A stretch of DNA of 19,153 nt. Source: an uncultured bacterium. GTDB lineage: Bacteria; Patescibacteriota; Minisyncoccia; Moranbacterales; GWC2-37-73. Position 1 is the first letter of the stretch, and each line of letters opens with the position of its first letter. The translations under genes were made by a program, and so were the position numbers. A model generated the notes under the pieces. That model made no database searches and was not told the DNA's origin. It was given only the letters and a program-made list of their open reading frames with translations. Shown here in pieces: positions 1 through 6,427 of this stretch. The DNA lies in NCBI GenBank assembly GCA_903824515.1, contig CAIJXA010000022.1:1-19153 (forward strand), written 5' to 3'.

Positions 1-1986
1 GCTTATCTCAGCAAGGAACTGGCCACCATTTCTTTGGAAGCACCTGTTAAATTCGAATTGGAAAAATCAATTTTGCATGATTTCAATCGCGAAACTATTA
101 TGAAACTTTTCAGCGAACTGAATTTTTTTAGTCTCATCAAAAGATTGCCCAATGGAGACACAACCGATACGAAACTACAAAACAAATCCGAAGCTACGAA
201 CAATGGCGTACAGGATTTCAAATATTTCATTGCTGATGAAAGAAACAAAGCTGAAATTTTGAAGGAAATGGAAAATGCAACTGAAATTTCACTGGCAACC
301 GAAACTGCTGATGGAAAACTTTCCAGCCTAGCAATCTCTTGGAAAACTGGCCGCGCAGCCTTTTTCCCTCTTATAAATAACTATCTGCCAGAACTAAAAA
401 ATATCTTAGAAAATCCCGACATCAAAAAAGTTGGCTACGATCTAAAAACGATTTACAAACAACTTTTCAGCACAGAAATATTTTTGCAAGGACTCTCATT
501 TGATGCCATGATAGCTGCTTATGCCCTGAATCCTGGAGAGAAACTTGGACTTGAAAAAATTATTTTTTCAGAGCTGGGAGAGGAGATTGCTTTTGAAAAA
601 AAAATAAAAGGACAACTTTCGCTTGTTGCAAATCCTGAAGACGAGCAAGCAGCAATGAATCTTGTTTGCCGACGAGCTGATTATGCATTGAAACTAAAAT
701 CAGTCCTAGAAAAGAGAATCGCTGAAATCAGCCAAGAACAAAAAGATGCCGATCGTACCGATGGAAACTTGCAGGAAATTTTTTCTCAAATGGAAATGCC
801 CCTTGTGGAAATTCTGGCCAAAATAGAACTCGACGGAATTGAGCTCAATACTGTTATCTTCAAAGGAATTTCAGAAAAAATAACCGGGACAATCAAGAAT
901 CTTGAAAAATCCATCCACGAACTGGCCGGCAAAGATTTCAACATCAATTCACCTTCTCAACTTTCTGAAATTCTCTTTGTCACGATGGGTCTGCCAACCA
1001 GTGACATTAAAAAAACCAAAAAGGGACTCTCAACTGCATCTGCCGAACTCGGCAAGCTCAAAAGCTCACACAAAATTATTGAGAAAATTGAACACTATCG
1101 TGAACTATTCAAATTAAAAACGACTTATTTAGATGCAATTCCAAAACTCATTGATGAAAAATCCCGCATTCACACAACCTTCAACCAAGCCGTTACTGCC
1201 ACTGGCAGACTTTCTTCAGCTGAGCCAAATTTGCAAAATATTCCAATTAAAACTGAACTTGGTCAACTTTTGCGAACGGCGTTCGTTGCAAAAAATGGCT
1301 ACAGATTGGTCAGCGCAGATTATTCCCAAATTGATCTTCGCTGTGTGGCGCACGTCAGCAACGACAAAAAACTCATTGAGGCTTTTTTCCGAGGAGAGGA
1401 TATTCACAAAATTACTGCTGCCCAAATCAACAACGTCACTTTATCACAAGTCACCGAAAAAATGCGCTCGGCTGCCAAAGCCCTCAATTTTGGTATCATT
1501 TACGGCATGAGCTCTTTTGGCTTTTCGCAATCTGCCGGAATCACCCGCGAAGAAGCACAAAGATTTATCAATGCTTATATGGAAAAATTTTCTGGAGTCG
1601 CAAGCTATATGAAAGAAACTCGCGAATTTGCACGCACTAATGGTTATGTGGAAACACTGCTGGGCAGAAGACGCAATCTTGCTGAAATCAACTCCCCTAA
1701 TTTTCAAGTTGCAGCTGGAGCCGAACGAATGGCAGTAAATATGCCAATACAAGGACTTGCTGCCGACATCATGAAACTTGCGATGATCAACACTGCTTGT
1801 GCTTTTGCCAACGATAATGAAATTAAAATGATTTTGCAAATTCACGATGAAATCATTCTTGAAGTCAAAGCTGAAAAAGCCGAGAATGCTGCAAAGAAGC
1901 TCAAGGAAGTTATGGAAAATGTCCACAAACTTCGCGTCCCATTGATTGTCGACGTCAAAATCGGAGACAATTGGGGAGAAATCTAG
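1..1986 (+). CDS. polA: DNA polymerase I, 5'-truncated by window edge
   Basis: Family A polymerase for gap filling, primer removal and repair. The frame is open from base 1, so the true start lies upstream. The first in-window residues match the end of the 5'-nuclease domain (LSKELATI, then SLIKRLP). A 3'-5' exonuclease-like domain follows at about 225-720 nt, then the polymerase domain. Palm motifs are intact: motif A DYSQIDLR at 1318-1341, motif B RSAAKALNFGIIYG at 1465-1506, and motif C with HDE at 1843-1851. The proofreading domain looks inactive: the usual DxE of exo motif I reads AxE (Ala codon at 295), and the Asp of motif II is replaced in GYDLKTI; the motif III Asp seems kept. Motif A has Asp where most family members have the steric-gate Glu. 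Neighbour of mutM, a pairing also seen in Firmicutes. Identity is certain; the loss of proofreading is inferred by eye from alignment to E. coli Pol I. Confidence 0.97.
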   Translation, partial: AYLSKELATISLEAPVKFELEKSILHDFNRETIMKLFSELNFFSLIKRLPNGDTTDTKLQNKSEATNNGVQDFKYFIADERNKAEILKEMENATEISLATETADGKLSSLAISWKTGRAAFFPLINNYLPELKNILENPDIKKVGYDLKTIYKQLFSTEIFLQGLSFDAMIAAYALNPGEKLGLEKIIFSELGEEIAFEKKIKGQLSLVANPEDEQAAMNLVCRRADYALKLKSVLEKRIAEISQEQKDADRTDGNLQEIFSQMEMPLVEILAKIELDGIELNTVIFKGISEKITGTIKNLEKSIHELAGKDFNINSPSQLSEILFVTMGLPTSDIKKTKKGLSTASAELGKLKSSHKIIEKIEHYRELFKLKTTYLDAIPKLIDEKSRIHTTFNQAVTATGRLSSAEPNLQNIPIKTELGQLLRTAFVAKNGYRLVSADYSQIDLRCVAHVSNDKKLIEAFFRGEDIHKITAAQINNVTLSQVTEKMRSAAKALNFGIIYGMSSFGFSQSAGITREEAQRFINAYMEKFSGVASYMKETREFARTNGYVETLLGRRRNLAEINSPNFQVAAGAERMAVNMPIQGLAADIMKLAMINTACAFANDNEIKMILQIHDEIILEVKAEKAENAAKKLKEVMENVHKLRVPLIVDVKIGDNWGEI

Positions 1987-1987
1987 G

Positions 1988-2084
1988 ACAGCTTATTAGG
2001 CATTAGCTTTTCAGCTTCTTAGAGAAATGCACTCATTTAAGAATACTATCCTAAAAAGCCAATGCCTAGAAAGCTAAAAAGCTG
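1988..2084. repeat. imperfect inverted repeat between polA and mutM
   Basis: A 15-base arm TAGGCATTAGCTTTT (1997-2011) pairs with AAAAGCCAATGCCTA (2054-2068) with one A/C mismatch. Outer words ACAGCTT (1988-1994) and AAGCTGT extend it imperfectly. AG dinucleotides in the left arm recur every 7-8 bases (1990, 1998, 2005, 2013, 2021). No T-tract follows directly, so this is a poor intrinsic terminator. It may be a repeat remnant or a processing hairpin. Confidence 0.55.
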
Positions 2085-2092
2085 TTAAAAAT

Positions 2093-2992
2093 ATGCCTGA
2101 ACTTCCCGAAGTCCAAACCATCGTTTCTGATTTAGAAATTCTTGTTGGCCAGCAGTTTGCTGACTTTTTTAGCGCTGCGCCAAAGGCCATCAAAAATATT
2201 TCTGTGGCAAATTTTACCCAGGAAATCATTGGCCAAAAAATCAAAAGTGTTTCGCGTCTGGGAAAGATTATTCTAATTCGTCTGGTCAGTGACAAAACGA
2301 TTGCGATTCACCTGAAGATGACAGGGAAACTAATTATCGTGGAGCGTAAAGCGTGGAACGTGAAACGCGAAAAAAATACAATGGTCAGAAGCCAAATATT
2401 GAAAAATAAACTAGCAACCGTGAACCGTGAACTAAGAACTATTCCCAAACACCTGCATCATATTTTTTTTCTCAAGAATAAGGTGCTTAAATTTTATGAT
2501 GTGCGCAAATTTGCCACAATTTCCTTGCTTAGCAATGACGATATCGCAATTATAAAAAATAACTATGGAATTGATCCTATTGCTGATATTTTTTCTCTAA
2601 AACACTTTTCCGTTTTATTGGAAAAGGGTAAATCCAGACAAATCAAAGAGGTCTTGATGAACAATTCCCTAATTTTAGGCATTGGCAATATTTATGCCTC
2701 CGAGATTCTCTTTAATGCTCGGATTTTACCCTCAAGAAAAACTGATTCTCTCGATAATACAGAAATCAAAACTCTTCATGTTTCAATAAAAAAAATTCTA
2801 ACCAAAGCAATCAAATTGCGAGGAACTTCAATCAGTGATTATCGCGATGCAAACGATAAGTCTGGCTCATTTCAAAAATATTTATATGTCTATCGAAGAA
2901 ATGGCCAAAAATGCAAAAAATGTGCTACAATAATTTCAAGATCAGTCATTGGCCAACGAAGCACTTTTTTCTGTGCTAATTGCCAAAGATAA
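2093..2992 (+). CDS. mutM: formamidopyrimidine-DNA glycosylase (Fpg/MutM)
   Basis: Bifunctional DNA glycosylase/AP lyase that removes 8-oxoguanine and formamidopyrimidines. The protein has 299 residues and starts with the diagnostic MPELPEV, giving the catalytic Pro2 and Glu3 after Met removal. Also visible are the beta-hairpin Lys (RLGK, K58), MTGKL at 76-80, the LGIGNIYASEILF helix-two-turn-helix segment (195-207), and a C-terminal zinc finger with C274/C277 and C294/C297. The finger's intercalating region reads IGQRSTFFCANCQ. The oddity is a basic insertion of roughly 25-35 residues (about 84-118) between MTGKL and the KHLHH strand, where the family normally has a short loop. The DNA encoding it is made of 7-base-period repeats (see 2338-2441). 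It lies 106 nt after polA on the same strand and was probably co-transcribed with it. No clear ribosome binding site precedes the ATG. Confidence 0.96.
   Translation: MPELPEVQTIVSDLEILVGQQFADFFSAAPKAIKNISVANFTQEIIGQKIKSVSRLGKIILIRLVSDKTIAIHLKMTGKLIIVERKAWNVKREKNTMVRSQILKNKLATVNRELRTIPKHLHHIFFLKNKVLKFYDVRKFATISLLSNDDIAIIKNNYGIDPIADIFSLKHFSVLLEKGKSRQIKEVLMNNSLILGIGNIYASEILFNARILPSRKTDSLDNTEIKTLHVSIKKILTKAIKLRGTSISDYRDANDKSGSFQKYLYVYRRNGQKCKKCATIISRSVIGQRSTFFCANCQR
2338..2441 (+). repeat. two 7-bp-period repeat blocks inside mutM
   Basis: Block 1: CG occurs at 2338, 2345, 2352, 2359 and 2366, in units such as GAGCGTA, AAGCGTG, GAACGTG, AAACGCG. Block 2: AAC occurs at 2409, 2416, 2423, 2430 and 2437, in units such as ACTAGCA, ACCGTGA, ACCGTGA, ACTAAGA. 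About 40 bases of unrelated A-rich sequence separate them. The period of 7 is not a multiple of 3, so it cannot come from a protein repeat. The whole insertion keeps the mutM frame open. Confidence 0.75.
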
Positions 2993-3252
2993 TAATATAA
3001 ATCGCGAATCTTACGCGAACATAATCACTAATATTCCAGAATAAAAATACACAACTATTCAAGGCTATTCGAGAAAAAATTAGCGATTGATTCGAGAAAA
3101 AATTTAGCCCTGTTGAATAATTTTAAAAAATAGTAATTTTTTAAAATTAAGATTTGAATCAACTTAAATCTAGGCTGGGCTAAATATTAATAAATTTAAA
3201 TAAAGTAAGCTTGCTTCTCAAAAAAAGATTCAAATCTTATTTAACAGGATAA
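2993..3252. repeat. AT-rich intergenic region with direct and inverted repeats
   Basis: No gene is seen in these 260 bases. They hold a near-perfect direct repeat: ATTCGAGAAAAAATTAGC at 3067-3084, and the same word with one extra T at 3090-3108. They also hold a perfect 13-bp inverted repeat: TAAGATTTGAATC at 3148-3160 and GATTCAAATCTTA at 3227-3239. TTTAGCCC (3103-3110) is complementary to GGGCTAAA (3177-3184), but this pairing crosses the 13-bp one, so it is an alternative or a pseudoknot rather than a nested stem. The right arm ends 13 bases before the DUF3048 start codon, so it could sit in that gene's leader. This could be a small mobile-repeat remnant or a leader structure; the sequence alone does not decide. 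Confidence 0.6.
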
Positions 3253-4353
3253 ATGAGCAAAAAACAAATCGGCATCATTGTGCTTGTAGCAGCCATTCTG
3301 GCAGGTGGAATTGTTTACCTTTCCACCAAGAAAAAAACAACACCTGTAAAACAAATTCAGGTTAATGGCATTGCAGAACCAACGACTCCAGCTAATAATG
3401 GAAATGTTAGCCCTATTTCTGGAATTGCCTGTGAAAATTGGAACAAACGTTCTTTTGCAGTAATGCAACCAGCCGATGTTGCGGCGCGTCCCCTGGCAGG
3501 ACTTTCGCAAGCAGACATGGTGGTTGAAATGGTAGCTGTCTATGGCAGCATTACCCGTCTGATGGGAGTGTATGGTTGCAATATCCCAGAGGAGGTCGGC
3601 TCACTGAGAAGTGCTCGTCATGATTTTGTGCATATTGCTAAAAGTCTAGATTCTATTTATGTGCACTGGGGAAGAGCAGACATTGAACAATTCAAGCAGG
3701 TTCTTGATAGTGGCATTATTGATGACATGAACTGCAATGATGATGCTGGAAAATCAGCAGGAAAATATTGTTATCGCAAACAAGCAACAGGAAACATGCG
3801 TGGCGTCGATACCGGCTATGCTAAATTCGCAAGTTTGCTCGATGGGGCCAAGACTTTTGGATATCGAACAGAAAATAAATTTTTGGGATATCCTCATCAA
3901 AATGAACTCCCGCTTGAGCAGCGTCCAAGTGGCGGACACCTTAGAGTTGCCTATGCAAAACCATATGATGCTACGTATGATTATGACAAAACCACAAACT
4001 CATTCGTCAGAACTTGGGGAGAGGCTGCCGACACAGACCGAAATAACAATCAAAAAATTGCACCTAAAAATATTGTTGTGATAATTGCTGACGCTGCGCC
4101 AATCAAAGTTGGCGAACAATATGTCAACGTTCAAATTGGAGATCCCTGGTTTGATCAAACAGACACTGGTGTGGCATATTTTTATATGAATGGACAACAA
4201 TATAAGGGCACTTGGAAAAAAGACAAAAGTAAAATTGATAGCAAATTAATGTTTCTTGATGAAACAGGACAAGAAATTAAATTCGTCCCAGGACAAATTT
4301 GGGTTGACATCATTGATCCAGGTCAGGCCCTCAAATGGGTACCAGCAAGCTAG
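3253..4353 (+). CDS. membrane-anchored DUF3048 (YerB-like) protein
   Basis: A 366-residue protein with one N-terminal membrane segment (about residues 5-23, followed by a KKK stretch), then a Thr/Pro/Asn-rich linker. The body is exported and resembles the DUF3048 family (B. subtilis YerB). Family-like stretches include RPLAGLSQADMVVEMVAVYG, RLMGVYG, GSLRSARHDF and YPHQNE. The C-terminal part (about 270-366) carries the second family segment with GDPWF, YKGTWKK and PGQIWVDII. The molecular function of DUF3048 is not established; exported and cell-envelope roles are the usual guess. ATG 3253 is chosen because the signal-anchor starts there; AGGA at 3246 is one of the few Shine-Dalgarno-like sequences in the window. 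It stands alone between two repeat-rich gaps. Confidence 0.88.
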   Translation: MSKKQIGIIVLVAAILAGGIVYLSTKKKTTPVKQIQVNGIAEPTTPANNGNVSPISGIACENWNKRSFAVMQPADVAARPLAGLSQADMVVEMVAVYGSITRLMGVYGCNIPEEVGSLRSARHDFVHIAKSLDSIYVHWGRADIEQFKQVLDSGIIDDMNCNDDAGKSAGKYCYRKQATGNMRGVDTGYAKFASLLDGAKTFGYRTENKFLGYPHQNELPLEQRPSGGHLRVAYAKPYDATYDYDKTTNSFVRTWGEAADTDRNNNQKIAPKNIVVIIADAAPIKVGEQYVNVQIGDPWFDQTDTGVAYFYMNGQQYKGTWKKDKSKIDSKLMFLDETGQEIKFVPGQIWVDIIDPGQALKWVPAS

Positions 4354-4364
4354 CGCTTGCAAGT

Positions 4365-4509
4365 CACAAGATACAAAAAACAAAAACCAAACAAATCACA
4401 ACTTAAAAACCTAAAACATGACTATATTTTTTGTTTATTTGAAAATTGATTATTGATTCGCCAGCTGGCGAATTGTTTGGAATTTGTAATTTGCTTATTG
4501 TGTCTTTTG
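4365..4509. repeat. inverted 7-bp-phased repeat element with 18-bp palindrome
   Basis: In the left arm CAA occurs at 4367, 4374, 4381, 4388, 4392 and 4399: steps of 7, 7, 7, 4, 7. The right part shows the reverse-complement word TTG at 4431, 4439, 4446, 4453 and then 4473, 4477, 4484, 4491, 4498. The perfect palindrome ATTCGCCAGCTGGCGAAT (4456-4473) lies in the middle of the TTG part. The whole behaves like an imperfect inverted-repeat element and ends 5 bases before the holA start codon. Related words recur at 5934-5990. Confidence 0.7.
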
Positions 4510-4514
4510 AAAAT

Positions 4515-5486
4515 ATGTATATATTTATATATGGAACTGATTCTTTTAGTTCAGCTGAAAAATTAAGCTCCCTTAAAAATCAATTCGCAGAGAAAGAAGG
4601 CTCAGGCTCAGGCCTGAGCGTTCTTGATTATGGAGAAAGTTCTACAACTGCCAAACAATTTAGGGACCTGCTTTCTGCTAGAGGACTTTTTTCAACCAAA
4701 AAACTAATCATCATCAGAAATGCCATCAGCGGACAAACTCCCGAAAAACAAAAGGAGTTACTTTCAATTCTCAAAACTGATTCGACCACTGCGCAAGACC
4801 TTAACACTTCGGTCATCTTTTTTGAATCAACTAGCCCCAAAAAAAATGGTGCCCTCTATAAATTTCTTTTTTCAAAAGCCAAAAAACAAGAATTTGTACC
4901 ACTAGAAGGGCCAAGGCTTTCTAATTGGGCCCTAGAATATTTGAAAAGGATTGCTCCCAATAAGACTATTGAGAAAAGGGCTCTTGATATGCTTATTGCA
5001 GCAGTTGGAAACGACCTATATTTACTCAGCAATGAAATTGCAAAGCTTTCAAATTATAAAAGTTATGCAGAAATTATACTCGTCAACGACATAGAAATAC
5101 TTGTAAAATCAAGGATTGATTCGACGATTTTTCAAGCTATTGAGGCTCTCACTAGTGGTAACAAGTCTCGTGCGCTCACGTTACTGCACGAACAAATTAA
5201 AAATGGTGAAGATATCTTCTATCTGCTTTCCATGTATACCTACCACATTCGCACCCTACTAAAAATCGGTGATTGCGTCTGGAATGGAATCACTGCTCCA
5301 GCCCAAATTGCCCAAATCACCAAAATCCATCCTTATGTCATTGGAAAGTCTCTCTCGCAGCTTCGCAATCTTTCTCAGGAGAAAGTCAAAAGCATTATTC
5401 GCTCGCTTGCAATGATTGATCACCAAGCCAAAACCGGCAAAATCAATCCAATTCAAGCGCTTGATACATTCATTGTTTCATTATAA
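4515..5486 (+). CDS. holA: DNA polymerase III delta subunit (clamp loader)
   Basis: HolA opens the beta clamp and belongs to the clamp-loader complex. The protein is 323 residues from ATG 4515. The open frame extends upstream to 4446, but MYIFIYGTDSF matches the family's usual first strand, and the upstream part is repeat DNA, so 4515 is preferred. Features seen are the N-terminal YGTDSF (the degenerate AAA+ nucleotide-binding region), the LFSTKKLIIIRNA strand (family: LFg.krlvvv), SVIFFES, and the helical collar with GNDLYLLSNEIAKLSNY (family: G.Dl..l..EieKL) and GEDIFYLLSMYTYHIRTLLKI. The gene precedes rpsT in convergent orientation; holA and rpsT are neighbours in many bacteria. A perfect palindrome GCTCAGGCCTGAGC (4606-4619) lies within a Gly/Ser-rich loop and is probably incidental. 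Confidence 0.92.
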   Translation: MYIFIYGTDSFSSAEKLSSLKNQFAEKEGSGSGLSVLDYGESSTTAKQFRDLLSARGLFSTKKLIIIRNAISGQTPEKQKELLSILKTDSTTAQDLNTSVIFFESTSPKKNGALYKFLFSKAKKQEFVPLEGPRLSNWALEYLKRIAPNKTIEKRALDMLIAAVGNDLYLLSNEIAKLSNYKSYAEIILVNDIEILVKSRIDSTIFQAIEALTSGNKSRALTLLHEQIKNGEDIFYLLSMYTYHIRTLLKIGDCVWNGITAPAQIAQITKIHPYVIGKSLSQLRNLSQEKVKSIIRSLAMIDHQAKTGKINPIQALDTFIVSL

Positions 5487-5489
5487 ACA

Positions 5490-5515
5490 AAAATCCCGCT
5501 TGCGCGGGATTTTTT
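5490..5515. terminator. bidirectional intrinsic terminator between holA and rpsT
   Basis: AAATCCCGC (5491-5499), loop TTGC, then GCGGGATTT (5504-5512), with a T-run to 5515. On the minus strand the A-run at 5487-5493 becomes the T-tract. It lies just after the holA stop and 24 bases past the rpsT stop, so it can serve both convergent genes. Confidence 0.93.
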
Positions 5516-5538
5516 GATATCTAAAGTTTTTTGAAAGA

Positions 5539-5811
5539 CTATTTCTTCAAGGCCACCTTTTTCACAGCAGCGTTAAGTCTGGATTTTTTTCGAGCAGCGG
5601 TGTTTTTCTTGAGCACTTTCTTTTGCACAGCCTTATCAATGGCTTTGATAGCAGCCTTTAGAGAAACTTGCGCCTCCTCAACTTTGCCGGCAGCTAAAGA
5701 TTCTTTAGTGTTTTTGACAGCGTTACGGAAAACTCCCTTAACCTTCTTGTTTTTGATGGTTTTTCGAGCTGTCACTCGCATGTATTTTTTTGCAGATGTT
5801 TTGATTGGCAC
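5539..5811 (-). CDS. rpsT: 30S ribosomal protein S20
   Basis: A small basic protein that binds 16S rRNA in the 30S subunit. The family starts MP-x-x-(K)SAKK; here GTG at 5811 gives MPIKTSAKKYMRVTARK and a 90-residue product. An in-frame ATG at 5847 would add 12 residues that S20 proteins do not have, though it lies closer to the predicted promoter. Typical S20 features are Lys/Ala-rich helices throughout, NKKVKGVFRNAVKN in the first half and NTAARKKSRLNAAVKK near the end. An open frame on the opposite strand over the same bases is a shadow. Identity is sure; the start is less so (GTG has no good Shine-Dalgarno). Confidence 0.9.
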   Translation of the reverse strand: MPIKTSAKKYMRVTARKTIKNKKVKGVFRNAVKNTKESLAAGKVEEAQVSLKAAIKAIDKAVQKKVLKKNTAARKKSRLNAAVKKVALKK

Positions 5812-5886
5812 GTCCGTATTTGTGAATCCACCTTTTCCTGAGAGCATTAGGAAAACGCAAACTCAATAAAATTAATTACTTTATTA

Positions 5887-5915
5887 TTAATAACATATCC
5901 CAAAGCAATTAGCAA
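5887..5915 (-). promoter_or_regulatory. predicted rpsT promoter
   Basis: Minus strand: -35-like TTGCTA (5915-5910), 17-base spacer, -10-like TATTAA (5892-5887) preceded by TG plus one base (extended -10). The predicted start of transcription is near 5880, about 70 bases before the chosen GTG start. Consensus match only. Confidence 0.45.
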
Positions 5916-5933
5916 GAGGTTTAGTACGAGCAT

Positions 5934-6031
5934 CAAGAAACAAACAACAAATTCCAAACAAATCACAATAATCAAATTCAAAAATCCAAACCAATAATTT
6001 TCTGATTACTACTTACTAGTTACTGATTACT
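5934..6031. repeat. 7-bp-phased degenerate repeats between rpsT and dciA-like gene
   Basis: CAA occurs at 5934, 5941, 5948, 5955, then 5959, 5966, 5973, (5979) and 5987. This is the same 7-7-7-4-7 step pattern as at 4367-4399, and the word CCAAACAAATCACAA is nearly shared with that copy. A separate block has TTACT at 6006, 6013, 6020 and 6027, in units GATTACT, ACTTACT, AGTTACT, GATTACT. The repeat ends 5 bases before the stop codon of the DUF721 gene. Confidence 0.72.
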
Positions 6032-6035
6032 GTTT

Positions 6036-6338
6036 TTATTGGCTCATTGCCAAATCAACAATCTCCTCCCCGCCCAATTTTTCATTGACTTTTCGCACAA
6101 TTGCACCTCTTCTGAGCCAAATCTCACTGGCCCAAGTTGAACCCGTAGCTTTGATAAAAATCTTTTTGTCCCTAAAGAAAACCGGGGTAATATTTTCTGC
6201 ACCTTGCGCACCGTATTCTTCCTTGATAACCAATTGAAAAACATAAAAGACACTTTGCTGATCAATGATAGTTCGCCTTACTAAAGTTCTTTTATTTATA
6301 AATGATCCTAATGCTTTCATAGCCGTTAACAATTTCAT
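6036..6338 (-). CDS. DUF721 / DciA-like protein
   Basis: A 100-residue protein with the DUF721 layout: an N-terminal helix region, then a KH-like core with the strands DKKIFIKATGSTWASEIWLRRGAIVRKVNE. This matches the family pattern of a beta strand, then a W/A-containing helix (W..EL..r...il..lN). Members related to DciA load or regulate the replicative helicase DnaB in bacteria lacking DnaC/DnaI. The position directly downstream of dnaA and dnaN, on the same strand, fits a replication role. The gene is 89 bases from dnaN, and a hairpin lies in that gap. The DUF721 call is fairly firm; helicase loading is inferred from family and context. No symbol is assigned because DciA orthology cannot be proven here. 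Confidence 0.72.
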   Translation of the reverse strand: MKLLTAMKALGSFINKRTLVRRTIIDQQSVFYVFQLVIKEEYGAQGAENITPVFFRDKKIFIKATGSTWASEIWLRRGAIVRKVNEKLGGEEIVDLAMSQ

Positions 6339-6390
6339 TAAATTTCAATCGGATCAAATTTATGCCTTTTAAGTTTAAAAAGATTCAAAT

Positions 6391-6422
6391 TCCCCTTACG
6401 CTCCCTTTGACTAAAGGGGGAA
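6391..6422. terminator. G/C-rich hairpin downstream of dnaN
   Basis: CTCCCTTT (6401-6408), loop GACT, AAAGGGGG (6413-6420): an 8-bp stem including one G-U pair. An alternative larger fold pairs TTCCCC (from 6390) with GGGGGAA (6416-6422). It begins 6 bases past the dnaN stop on the minus strand. The T-tract after it is weak, so it could be an attenuating terminator or an intergenic repeat. Confidence 0.4.
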
Positions 6423-6427
6423 ACTTT

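Noticed and set aside
4446..4514. Upstream start for holA
   Set aside because: The extra residues come from the palindrome and the period-7 repeat; the family's first strand begins at ATG 4515.
4606..4619. Palindrome GCTCAGGCCTGAGC in holA as a regulatory site
   Set aside because: It lies in a Gly/Ser codon run well inside the coding region and has no second copy in the window.
5531..5869. Plus-strand open frame of 112 codons over rpsT
   Set aside because: It is the antisense shadow of S20, which matches its family along the full length; the shadow has no recognisable domain.
4365..6031. CRISPR array, because of the repeated short words
   Set aside because: Units are 7 bases with no spacers and no conserved 24-37 bp repeat; no cas genes are nearby.
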